Of a stretch of DNA of 12,290 bases, positions 1-6,647 are shown one piece after another. The DNA comes from Fidelibacterota bacterium. GTDB taxonomy: Bacteria > Fidelibacterota > Marinisomatia > Marinisomatales > TCS56. The position numbers and the translations under genes are program-made. Within the stretch, counting starts at the first letter, position 1; each line of letters begins with the position of its first letter. The stretch spans positions 1 through 12,290 of the forward strand of contig JABMPO010000083.1 of the NCBI GenBank assembly GCA_013203015.1, in the 5' to 3' direction. The notes beneath the pieces were generated by a model, which saw only the letters and a list, made by a program, of their open reading frames with translations, was not told where the DNA came from and searched no databases.

Positions 1-285
1 CCCTTCCTTAAAGCCCTGTACGAACAGACGACTGGATAAATTCCACTCCGTGGGTGCGAAATCTATTGATGTGTATTCATTACCCTGGAAAATGATCCGT
101 GCCTGACAGAGCTTGGGATATTGCATTGCTTGGGAAATTATGTTTACCGAATTTGTAAAGATTGCAGCAAAATTATTTTCTTTTTCCTGAACTAATTCCT
201 CAATATGGTAGATACAGTTTAGTTCCTTGGCCCGCTCACGCAAATTGACGACCAGATCCTCTACAGCATGCACTTTGTCATTCAT
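1..285 (-). CDS. N-terminal 95 residues of a signalling (sensor kinase-like) protein, cut by the window edge
   Basis: An open minus-strand frame starts with ATG at 283-285 and stays open to base 1, so only 95 residues are visible. The start MNDKVHAVEDLVVNLRERAK, followed by ELNCIYHIEELV, resembles the 'ERxKELxCLY' coiled-coil segment that often precedes GAF or PAS-like input domains in cytoplasmic histidine kinases. Further on, the stretch around YPKLCQARI (residues 56-64) also recurs in such sensors. No signal peptide or membrane segment is visible. The start codon lies inside the end of the PEP/pyruvate-binding gene (8-bp overlap, ATGAATGA), with AAAGGA upstream, which suggests translational coupling and a shared job. 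Whether the missing part carries HisKA/HATPase, a GGDEF or another output cannot be told. The family assignment is from recognition only and is moderately uncertain. Confidence 0.65.
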   Translation of the reverse strand, partial: MNDKVHAVEDLVVNLRERAKELNCIYHIEELVQEKENNFAAIFTNSVNIISQAMQYPKLCQARIIFQGNEYTSIDFAPTEWNLSSRLFVQGFKEG

Positions 286-2017
286 AAATGATTATTCCTT
301 TACCCGATCTACCATCCACCAGCACTGATACCGGATGATCTAATTGTATCAAGCGCATGTTGTCAGTTTCGAGAATTGAAGTTTGCTGATCCAGCAACTC
401 CCAATTAACAAAATCGTCATTTTTATGATGACGTACCGAGAAATAGGGCACTTGAAAGCTGGTAAGATTATGGAAGAAATGCGATCCTTGACTCAGTTCA
501 ATATTCATCTCCGGTAATGTACATTCCACGATAGCCTGCGCACCGGAGATCTGTGACCAAACTACCGGGATACCCAACCACCGATCATTGCTACCCCATC
601 GGCCAAATCCAATGAGAATGTACGGAATAATCCGATTACGTAATATTTCATTTAAGTCCGCAATATCTTTAGCAATATGAAGTGTTTTGGATTTGTCAAA
701 GCTATCTTTTTTTACATACATGATATGTCGCACATTTTTAATTCGCCCATTTCCAAGAACATTGTTGGAAACTACCAGGTGTTTCGCGGACACATCATCC
801 AACTGTGGCAGGTTGATCTTTTCATCTGTGTACAGCATGGGGCGAATCTGGAGAAATCCCAACCGAACTCTGCGCGATATCGGATCCACAGTTATAGCAA
901 ATTCCATCTCAACGTCTACACCTATATGTTCCCTCGATTTATGAATTAATTTCTTAACCCAATTATTTAGCGGTATGGATTCATAGGTTAAAACCGGTGC
1001 AAAGTTTAAGATTCTGGGTCCTTTCATTTGAATACCGGGTTGAATGCGATCTGAGGCAGCATCATAGGTAGAAGCCACTAGTGCCAGCGTTTGATCCCCC
1101 TCAGAATCGGAAAGATCATCTTCTCGCAGGTATTCAGCTTCTTTTATAGGATCATATTCTGGCGGCTTGCCCATGTTTACCGACCAGAACTTAAGTTGGG
1201 TGTTTTGCAATAGATCCTTGATAGTTCCAAAAGGCGTGCTTGTTTGGGGTGCCGCTGGGCAATATGACCAGCAAACACCCCCGTCAACAATGGTTTTCCC
1301 AAGACCTAAAGCAAGGTTTACTATACCCTCCTCAGGTTTATTATCACCAAACCGGTAGTAATTATATGAACGGGCTACTCCAGAAATATTAGGATAGAAC
1401 CGGTCACCATGACGGAATCCAACCACTTCCTGGATGATTACCGCCATTTTTTCCTCTGCTGGGTCCGCTGTGGTGTTGCGAATGTACGCCTGAGCCTCGG
1501 CAAAATAGGTGGATGCCCAGACCAGTTTGATAGCTTCCACCAGCTTATGAAAACGGGTCGTCGTATCCGGTTGGTTGTTGGGAATCATCTTTGTATTATA
1601 TACGCCTGCGAAGGGATGCTGGAGGGAATCTTCCAGGAGACTTGAGGATCGAATGGCCAGCGGAGTATGTATGCTTGATATCAGCGCCATCAAATCACCC
1701 ACAAATTCTACTGGGAATTGGCCCTGTAAAAACTCATGGGCGATCTGATAATCTTGTAACTTAGATGTTCGCAGATCAACTAGATTGTTACGTTCAATGA
1801 ACATATCAAATACGTCTGTGGCGATTACAGTCAGGCGAGGAATATCCAGGATGAAATCATCGGACTGATCATGTCCCAGTTCTACTTCAATTAGGTTCTT
1901 TATAAACGCCAACCCTTGAGCCTTACCCCCGATATTTCCTTCTCCAATAGTTGTAAAATTCTCCGAAGATTCAAAGAATTCCCTATTGAAGGTGGGTATG
2001 TTGCCAGGGCGAGACAT
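278..2017 (-). CDS. PEP/pyruvate-binding domain protein (PPDK/PEP synthase N-terminal type) without phosphohistidine domain
   Basis: The 579-residue cytoplasmic protein matches the ATP-grasp-like nucleotide/pyruvate-binding half of PEP synthase and pyruvate phosphate dikinase. Visible landmarks are GGKAQGL at 30-36 (equivalent to GGKGANL), an AIRSSSLLEDS segment at 121-131 followed by FAGVYNT at 136-142 (equivalent to VRSSxxxED...FAGxxxT), IIQEVVG at 194-200, an acidic VEMEFAI at 369-375, and QIRP at 390-393 (equivalent to QARP). No central TSH-type phosphohistidine motif and no C-terminal TIM-barrel PEP domain are present, so a complete dikinase reaction is unlikely from this chain alone. 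The last 110 residues form a distinct C-terminal region with the landmark GFGRWGSNDRWLGIP (470-484). The ATG has AGGA nine bases upstream. The gene follows glutamate dehydrogenase by 34 bp and overlaps the downstream sensor-like gene. A nucleotide- or pyruvate-sensing or phosphotransfer role with that sensor is inference. Confidence 0.85.
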   Translation of the reverse strand: MSRPGNIPTFNREFFESSENFTTIGEGNIGGKAQGLAFIKNLIEVELGHDQSDDFILDIPRLTVIATDVFDMFIERNNLVDLRTSKLQDYQIAHEFLQGQFPVEFVGDLMALISSIHTPLAIRSSSLLEDSLQHPFAGVYNTKMIPNNQPDTTTRFHKLVEAIKLVWASTYFAEAQAYIRNTTADPAEEKMAVIIQEVVGFRHGDRFYPNISGVARSYNYYRFGDNKPEEGIVNLALGLGKTIVDGGVCWSYCPAAPQTSTPFGTIKDLLQNTQLKFWSVNMGKPPEYDPIKEAEYLREDDLSDSEGDQTLALVASTYDAASDRIQPGIQMKGPRILNFAPVLTYESIPLNNWVKKLIHKSREHIGVDVEMEFAITVDPISRRVRLGFLQIRPMLYTDEKINLPQLDDVSAKHLVVSNNVLGNGRIKNVRHIMYVKKDSFDKSKTLHIAKDIADLNEILRNRIIPYILIGFGRWGSNDRWLGIPVVWSQISGAQAIVECTLPEMNIELSQGSHFFHNLTSFQVPYFSVRHHKNDDFVNWELLDQQTSILETDNMRLIQLDHPVSVLVDGRSGKGIIIYE

Positions 2018-2051
2018 CTAAGTGTTTCCTAATTAATTATTTTGGCCTGAT

Positions 2052-3338
2052 TTAAATCCAACCGCGTTCCTGACAAGCCTGGGCAACCCGGGTAACTGCT
2101 GTAATAAATGCAGCATCACGCATCTTGATATCCTTGCGATGAGCAAGATTGCTGATGGATCTATAGGCAGCAGTCATTTTTGTATCAAGTTTAGCAAGTA
2201 CCTCGTCTTTATCCCAATAGTAATTCAGATTGCTCTGGACCTGTTCGAAATAACTGCAGGTTACACCACCAGAATTAGCCAATAGGTCTGGAATTAAATA
2301 AATATTCTGAGCTTTAATGATTTCATCTGCTGCCGGTGTCGTAGGTCCATTTGCACCCTCAGCAATTATCTTTACCTTTTTACTGATAAGTTTTACTGTA
2401 TCTTCAGTGATTTGATTTTCCAATGCCGCAGGAATCAGGATATCAACGTTTTCCTTAATCCACTGATTTCCATCAAGCACTTCATAACCTAATTCATGAG
2501 CTTTATCTTTGTCAATCCCACCAAAACGATCGGTAATACCTGAAAGCTCTTTAAGGTCAATGCCGTCTGTTTTCCGGTAGGTATATGCTTTCTGGTCTTT
2601 CTGATTCCAACAGGCCACAGCAGTGACATTCCCACCCAATTGATTATATAATTGAATGGCAAATTGGGCGACGTTGCCAAAGCCCTGGACACTGGCGGTA
2701 GTATCTTTGATATTGATGCTCATTTCCCGCAATGCTTCGCGGATAGTGAAGATCACACCATAGCCAGTAGCTTCAGTTCGGCCCAACGAGCCACCCATTC
2801 CCACCGGTTTACCGGTGATGAATCCAGGGTATTTCCCGCGATTTAGGGTTTCAAACTCATCCAACATCCAAAGCATGATTTGTGGATTAGTCATTACATC
2901 CGGAGCGGGTATATCTGAAAGGGGACCCACATTCTGGGATATTTGGCGCACCCAACCGCGGGAGATACTTTCAAGTTCACGTTCACTCAGGTTGTGAGGA
3001 TCACAGATAACACCACCTTTACTGCCACCAAGTGGTATATCAACAACTGCTGTTTTCCACGTCATCCACATGGCCAGCGCCCGAACAGTATCAATGGTCT
3101 CGAGCGGATGAAACCGGATTCCACCCTTCCCCGGACCACGCGCATCATTATGCTGGACTCGAAAGCCACGAAAAACTTTATAATGTCCATCGTCCATCCG
3201 CACGGGGATACTGAAATGGTATTCCCGCATGGGATTTCGTAGTAATTGAATGGTACCTTCGTTCAGTTGCATCATTTCAGCGATGCGATCAAACTGTTCC
3301 TGTGCCATTTCAAACGCATTATAGGTCTTAGTCTGCAT
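2052..3338 (-). CDS. gdhA: Glutamate dehydrogenase (Glu/Leu/Phe/Val dehydrogenase family)
   Basis: The enzyme interconverts glutamate with 2-oxoglutarate plus ammonia using NAD(P), linking nitrogen assimilation to the TCA cycle in the cytoplasm. The 428 residues fit hexameric glutamate dehydrogenase better than leucine dehydrogenase (about 360). Landmarks are KGGIRFHP (K71), MTWKTAVVDIPLGGSKGG with K95 and K107 as substrate/catalytic lysines, the catalytic-Asp loop DIPAPD (142-147), GRTEATGYG (186-194), the Rossmann turn GFGNVAQFAI (219-228), AEGANGPTTPAAD (326-338) and LLANSGGVTCSYFEQVQ (352-368). The start is supported by GAAGGA seven to eight bases upstream. It is the first gene of a minus-strand operon with the PEP/pyruvate-binding and sensor-like genes. 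The cofactor is unclear: the second Rossmann strand reads AVACWNQKD and lacks the usual Asp of NAD enzymes, while GNVAQ resembles NADP-type enzymes such as E. coli GdhA. Confidence 0.93.
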   Translation of the reverse strand: MQTKTYNAFEMAQEQFDRIAEMMQLNEGTIQLLRNPMREYHFSIPVRMDDGHYKVFRGFRVQHNDARGPGKGGIRFHPLETIDTVRALAMWMTWKTAVVDIPLGGSKGGVICDPHNLSERELESISRGWVRQISQNVGPLSDIPAPDVMTNPQIMLWMLDEFETLNRGKYPGFITGKPVGMGGSLGRTEATGYGVIFTIREALREMSINIKDTTASVQGFGNVAQFAIQLYNQLGGNVTAVACWNQKDQKAYTYRKTDGIDLKELSGITDRFGGIDKDKAHELGYEVLDGNQWIKENVDILIPAALENQITEDTVKLISKKVKIIAEGANGPTTPAADEIIKAQNIYLIPDLLANSGGVTCSYFEQVQSNLNYYWDKDEVLAKLDTKMTAAYRSISNLAHRKDIKMRDAAFITAVTRVAQACQERGWI

Positions 3339-3706
3339 TATTAATTCCTTCTAAATATTCTGTCGTAGCTAATCTGAATTGAAAATAATTGCTCAAATAT
3401 CCACCTAAAATCAGATAGCAATTTCCTCACTAATCGTTAAACAGGACAATTTAATCCGATTTTAGATATAATAATTTACTGATACTAATCTTATTAGATA
3501 AACCAAACCGGTGAAGAAGTAATTAATATTTTATCTATAATAAAAAGGCTAAGCAATAGTGCAATGATTTTGTCTAGTCCTGTCGTATCAATCGCGGAAT
3601 TGATGAAGTATCAAATGTAACCGATGAGATATGCCCAAAACTTATATACCACTTCAATCATATCTGGCAAATTACTTCTAATTCAAAATGCTAAAAATGT
3701 CCCTTA

Positions 3707-3724
3707 ACTTTTTAGCTAAAAAGT
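3707..3724. repeat. 18-bp perfect palindrome in the divergent intergenic region
   Basis: ACTTTTTAGCTAAAAAGT reads identically on both strands with no loop. A loopless palindrome this long suits a dimeric DNA-binding protein rather than a terminator: there is no spacer and no flanking T tract beyond the arms. It sits 25 bp upstream of the first 11-bp-period repeat of the envelope-cluster promoter and about 370 bp from the gdh start, so it could serve either direction. Because the arms are A/T runs, part of the symmetry could be compositional. Confidence 0.6.
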
Positions 3725-3745
3725 CTAAGAGTTTTAAAAGACTTT
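3720..3745. repeat. Inverted repeat AAAGTCT ... AGACTTT
   Basis: Seven-base arms at 3720-3726 and 3739-3745 are exact reverse complements around a 12-base AT-rich spacer. The left arm overlaps the right edge of the 18-bp palindrome, so the two structures are mutually exclusive if formed as hairpins. No poly-T follows, so it is not called a terminator. Its function is unknown; a regulator site or a weak hairpin is possible. Confidence 0.4.
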
Positions 3746-3748
3746 CAT

Positions 3749-3788
3749 TTATGACTTAATTTTTACAGAACTCTGACGCAACTGTGAC
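3749..3788 (+). promoter_or_regulatory. Four direct half-sites at 11-bp period, OmpR/PhoB-type operator (envelope cluster)
   Basis: Four 7-mers occur at exact 11-bp spacing: TTATGAC (3749-3755), TTTTTAC (3760-3766), CTCTGAC (3771-3777) and CTGTGAC (3782-3788). The consensus is roughly YTNTKAC followed by four variable bases. OmpR/PhoB-family winged-helix regulators bind head-to-tail on such direct repeats (the E. coli Pho box has 7-bp repeats at 11-bp period), so an operator for that family is a good fit. The last half-site overlaps the candidate -35 element. The same four-repeat arrangement occurs upstream of the propeller gene at 11833-11872. The OmpR/PhoB-type regulator encoded at 6839-7528 is the obvious candidate binder, which is inference. 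Confidence 0.6.
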
Positions 3789-3813
3789 AATCGGCCTTAT
3801 CTAATGATTTAGT
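3784..3813 (+). promoter_or_regulatory. Candidate sigma70-type promoter of the envelope cluster
   Basis: GTGACA (3784-3789, five of six bases of TTGACA) is followed after 18 bp by TTTAGT (3808-3813), which is preceded by TGA, making an extended -10. The -10 alone is weak. The call is strengthened because the equivalent GTGACA, 18-bp spacer, TGA and ATTAGT occur at the same relative positions upstream of the propeller gene. Transcription would start near 3820 and leave a leader of about 30 bases before the ATG at 3849. TAGTTTTA (3810-3817) also resembles the Bacteroidota -7 box TAnnTTTG, an alternative reading. Confidence 0.45.
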
Positions 3814-3848
3814 TTTACCTAGAGAATTGGAGTGAAATTGACGGTAGT

Positions 3849-4085
3849 ATGTTACAACGACTATTATTAGCAACAATCTTTCTTTCAGCCATCTTTGCCC
3901 AGCCGCTTTATACTTTTGAGCAAATTACCATTAATAATCTCCCTGACTGGGCTCTTGATATAACCGGCAGTGCGGACGAGACAATATTTTTGGTAAATGG
4001 TGGTAATGAACTCCGTATACGCACTTATATACTGGCTTTTCTTCCGCTAGAATATAGCCTACTCCCAGTGAATGTGATTGTATGA
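3849..4085 (+). CDS. Short secreted hypothetical protein, possibly the remnant of a longer gene
   Basis: The 78 codons begin with a convincing signal peptide (MLQRLLLATIFLSAIFAQ, cleavage likely after AQ), so the product would leave the cytoplasm. The next 40 residues (around LPDWALDITGSADETIFLVNGG) look like one edge of a secreted beta-rich or propeller-like domain, and then the frame runs into a low-quality hydrophobic tail (ILAFLPLEYSLLPVNVIV). This suggests either a genuine small exported protein or a truncated or frameshifted gene. It is the first ORF behind the repeat-controlled promoter. Only a weak GGTAG lies before the ATG, in the same place as in the propeller gene leader. Its TGA overlaps the ATG of a 27-codon ORF. 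I recognise no family, and a decayed 5' end of a former gene is an equal possibility. Confidence 0.5.
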   Translation: MLQRLLLATIFLSAIFAQPLYTFEQITINNLPDWALDITGSADETIFLVNGGNELRIRTYILAFLPLEYSLLPVNVIV

Positions 4086-4165
4086 TAAGCCATGGTGACG
4101 TCTTCGTAAGCACGCGAACCGCTGTGAGAGATTCTAGTCAAAAAAGTGAAAGGACCGAGAAATGA
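4082..4165 (+). CDS. 27-codon ORF joined by ATGA overlaps to both neighbours
   Basis: ATG at 4082-4084 overlaps the TGA of the preceding ORF, and this ORF's own TGA at 4163-4165 overlaps the ATG of the CsgG/PEGA gene at 4162, so both junctions are 4-bp ATGA overlaps. The peptide MISHGDVFVSTRTAVRDSSQ plus seven polar residues is hydrophilic and has no motif I recognise. No Shine-Dalgarno sequence precedes it, but coupled reinitiation at ATGA would not need a strong one. It may be a real coupled leader-like peptide, the tail of a frameshifted version of the upstream gene (a -1 shift would join them), or chance. Confidence 0.25.
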   Translation: MISHGDVFVSTRTAVRDSSQKSERTEK

Positions 4166-5190
4166 GAAAAGGATCTTTTTTTTACCAGCTGATTATTATA
4201 GTCCTCTTCGGTAATGTACTTTGTTTAGCCCAGACGCGAACAGTAATAGCAGTATTAGATCTCAGTGTCAGCGAGGACATTTCAGCATCAAGCACTGTGG
4301 CGCTTTCCAACATAGTAACCAATGAATTAATCATAAGCGGTAAATATATAGTTGTGGATCGTAGAAATGTAGCACAATTGGTTAATGAGATGGAGATCCA
4401 ACTGAGCGGGCTTACCACTCAAGAAAGTGTTGTAGAAGTTGGGAAAATGTTAAATGCTCAAAAAATGGTATCTGGAACGATCGGAAAACTGGGGCAAAAA
4501 TTAATTATTACACTTCAATTAACAGATGTTACGACAGGAATAATTGAAACCAGCATCAACCAAAGTTACATCGGCACAACAGAATCTCTAGATAATCCTG
4601 TAGCAACCATTACGAGACAGCTTATTGGTATAGAACCTATTCCTAAGAAAGGAACGTCTATCTATATTACCAGTGAACCCAAAGGGGCAAAGATCTATGT
4701 TAATGAGACCTTTAGAGGTAATTCACCGGTAAATATTCCGGTCGAGGAATCCGGTCAATATACCATTGGAGCTTCCACATCAGGATACGAAAACTGGGCT
4801 CAAAAAGTCACAGTAAAGAAAGATGAAACTATCTTTATCAGTGCTGTTTTGGCCGAAGAAAAAGGGTATCGTTTTATCATGCGTAGAGATGGTCCCATAT
4901 TGCTGGGTGCAGTAAGTGGAATAGCTGCTATTGTATTTAGAATAAGAGCTGGTGGTTATTATGAGGACCAAAAGACGGCAGAGAACCTTGAAGATTTTTC
5001 AAGGGCAAGGGACGCCACAAAAAGGAATGACAACATCAGTTATGTGCTATCAGGCATCTGTCTGGCATCTGCAGGGTTTTCTGTGTATGAGTACCTGAAG
5101 CGCGATGAAATAGAAGACCTGGACAACTCCTTGGATTTCCGAATCTCATTTGATAATTGTTTGAAGCTATCCGTAGTGAAGAAACTTTAA
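4162..5190 (+). CDS. CsgG-like domain plus PEGA domain envelope protein
   Basis: A signal peptide (about 1-24, ending CLAQ) is followed by a CsgG/FlgO-like fold at roughly 26-155: TVIAVLDLSV, a segment with VVDRRNVAQLVNE (64-76), and GKMLNAQKMVSGTIGKLG (94-111), the typical 'must be the most sensitive detector of lipoprotein-type assembly' pattern of curli-assembly relatives. Residues 165-230 form a PEGA domain (SIYITSEPKGAKIYVNETF, then GYENWAQKVTV), a small beta module common in surface proteins. Two hydrophobic segments (about 244-260 and 293-311) flank a charged KR/ED-rich loop, suggesting membrane association. AAAGGA lies before the ATG. There is no lipobox cysteine in the required context (NVLC). 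It is followed by a lipoprotein and a beta-barrel gene in the same direction, so a role in building or anchoring an envelope structure is likely, but the substrate is unknown. Confidence 0.75.
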   Translation: MRKGSFFYQLIIIVLFGNVLCLAQTRTVIAVLDLSVSEDISASSTVALSNIVTNELIISGKYIVVDRRNVAQLVNEMEIQLSGLTTQESVVEVGKMLNAQKMVSGTIGKLGQKLIITLQLTDVTTGIIETSINQSYIGTTESLDNPVATITRQLIGIEPIPKKGTSIYITSEPKGAKIYVNETFRGNSPVNIPVEESGQYTIGASTSGYENWAQKVTVKKDETIFISAVLAEEKGYRFIMRRDGPILLGAVSGIAAIVFRIRAGGYYEDQKTAENLEDFSRARDATKRNDNISYVLSGICLASAGFSVYEYLKRDEIEDLDNSLDFRISFDNCLKLSVVKKL

Positions 5191-5273
5191 CGATGTTTCA
5201 TTGAATATCCAAAACAAGAATCATTCATGCCGATAGGAAACAGCGCAACTCAAACCTTAAGGGAGATAATCCC

Positions 5274-5843
5274 ATGATTTACAAACAGCTATTACTCGTA
5301 CCTTTAGTATTGGTATTTATAATTCTATCATGTGATAGAAATCCTGTATCTTCACCAACTGGGGATCCTACCACATACTATCTCCGATACCAGGATAAAC
5401 TAAGTCAAGAACCTGGCCCCAGTAGTTCTTGGTTATATATTACCTACTACATTTATCCTTCAGGGTCTAATACCAGCGCAAGCTGGCGAACAAACTTGGA
5501 CTGGAATATAACTAACTCAAAATATGGTTGTGATTTGATTTTCTGGTCTCAAAGTGATGCCCATGTTCGGATTGACTATATAATTGATGACGATGGGACT
5601 GAAACCATCCTTGCGTCCAAAGATTGTGACATAAGATACATTTCCGAAACAACAGGAATACAAATCAAATGCGATATTACCGAAGATAATGCCATCCTGG
5701 GAGACAATCCAAAGTCTGGAAAGAACGGCGATTTGATATTTAGAATAACGCATATTTCGGGTACCAACCCTGTAGAAATATTATTTGATGGGGGACCCGG
5801 AACAATTGGCAATACCAGTATATCTGTCTCTCACGACCGGTAA
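5274..5843 (+). CDS. Hypothetical lipoprotein
   Basis: The 189-residue protein starts MIYKQLLLVPLVLVFIILSC, a standard signal peptide II with lipobox IILSC, so cysteine 20 should be lipidated and the mature protein anchored to a membrane facing the periplasm or surface. Behind it comes a Pro/Ser/Thr-rich linker (DRNPVSSPTGDPTT), common in Bacteroidota-type lipoproteins, then a beta-rich domain with many Tyr, Trp and Asp residues (YYLRYQDK, SWLYITYYIYPSG, VRIDYIIDDDG). Cysteines at about 115 and 138 could pair. GGGAGA precedes the ATG at good distance. It lies 83 bp after the CsgG/PEGA gene and 96 bp before the beta-barrel gene, all in one direction. I recognise no family; it could be a partner of the barrel or an assembly substrate. 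Confidence 0.75.
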   Translation: MIYKQLLLVPLVLVFIILSCDRNPVSSPTGDPTTYYLRYQDKLSQEPGPSSSWLYITYYIYPSGSNTSASWRTNLDWNITNSKYGCDLIFWSQSDAHVRIDYIIDDDGTETILASKDCDIRYISETTGIQIKCDITEDNAILGDNPKSGKNGDLIFRITHISGTNPVEILFDGGPGTIGNTSISVSHDR

Positions 5844-5939
5844 CTGGTTGTCCCTGAAAAAGGTAAATCTGGCACAATTCGTGCGTGTTCTATGCGACAA
5901 ATATCAATTGATAAATATTAATAATCTAAGGAGACTTCA

Positions 5940-6647
5940 ATGAAGTATCTAACTTTAATACTAATACTTATACCTGTCATAGTTTTTTCTGAAATACAGG
6001 AAAACTTATCCGGTAATACACCCTTTGTTGTCAAGAGGTTATATGCAAAAGGATCATTAATATTCGGACCAGGATTCGAAGAAAGAATATTAGTTGGAAA
6101 GGGATATTATGAGGATGAAGACAAGGATCCGCAAGATATTTATATTAGTCCGGGTGGTGGCACCGGACCTGAAGCTGTTATCGGTTATGATATATCAAAG
6201 TTATTATCATTCGAATTTGCAATAGGATTGCAAAACTCAGGTAGATATATCAAAAAAGATAATTTTATGCAATTTAAAAAATCTGTGTTAAGAGCTTCAA
6301 TATTATACAGGATTCCTGTTGAAAAAAATTACACACCCTATATTGGTGCCGGAATATCAACAAATCCATCAGTAGAATATGTGCAAAAAGATCCTGACGT
6401 CAATGACGAGATAAAATACCAGAATCCAGTGGGCTTCCATCTACTCGGGGGGGCAGAAATAAAAGCACCACAATCCCCTCTGTATTTATTCAGCGAGTTG
6501 AAATTGATAATATTAGGAGAATACACCATTGAAAAAGCAACATCGTTCGGAAGCTCTTATCCAACTTCTGATGTCGTTTCCGATTTTCGTGATTTGAGCG
6601 GCAATGGATTACAGTTTTCTATTGGCTTAGGTTATTATTTGAAGTAA
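5940..6647 (+). CDS. Predicted outer-membrane beta-barrel protein (OmpA-like/OMP_b-brl type)
   Basis: A signal peptide (MKYLTLILILIPVIVFS, cleavage before EIQ) is followed by about 215 residues of alternating strands with repeated aromatic girdles: PEAVIGYDISKLLSFEFAIG (172-ish onwards in the DNA at 6170-6230), VLRASILYRIPV, YTPYIGAGIS, GFHLLGGAEIK, LYLFSELKLIILGEY and the terminal LQFSIGLGYYLK. This is the pattern of small 8-stranded outer-membrane barrels. The last residue is Lys after Tyr-Leu rather than the classical terminal Phe. A strong AAGGAGA lies six bases before the ATG. It is the last plus-strand gene; the convergent response regulator ends 191 bp away. The barrel type is inferred from pattern, and the function (pore, receptor or assembly factor) is open. 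Confidence 0.75.
   Translation: MKYLTLILILIPVIVFSEIQENLSGNTPFVVKRLYAKGSLIFGPGFEERILVGKGYYEDEDKDPQDIYISPGGGTGPEAVIGYDISKLLSFEFAIGLQNSGRYIKKDNFMQFKKSVLRASILYRIPVEKNYTPYIGAGISTNPSVEYVQKDPDVNDEIKYQNPVGFHLLGGAEIKAPQSPLYLFSELKLIILGEYTIEKATSFGSSYPTSDVVSDFRDLSGNGLQFSIGLGYYLK

Larger units (their letters stand above)
3339..3748. other. Divergent intergenic region, upstream part (no gene seen)
   Basis: About 410 strongly AT-rich bases lie between the glutamate dehydrogenase start and the repeat cluster in front of the plus-strand envelope genes. No ORF of credible composition, tRNA or long hairpin with a T tract was found. It must hold the promoter for the minus-strand gdh operon. One weak candidate is TTGAGC (3391-3396, read on minus) followed 18 bases later by TTAGCT (3367-3372), but the match is poor and I would not rely on it. 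The two clear structural elements, a palindrome and an inverted repeat at 3707-3745, are listed separately. Confidence 0.6.

Noticed and set aside
2943..3242. 99-codon plus-strand ORF inside the glutamate dehydrogenase gene
   Set aside because: It is antisense to conserved catalytic motifs of the dehydrogenase, and the product has no domain.
5627..5640. TGTGACATAAGA inside the lipoprotein gene, similar to the operator half-site
   Set aside because: It is a single copy with no partner at 11-bp spacing and lies within coding sequence, so it is likely chance.
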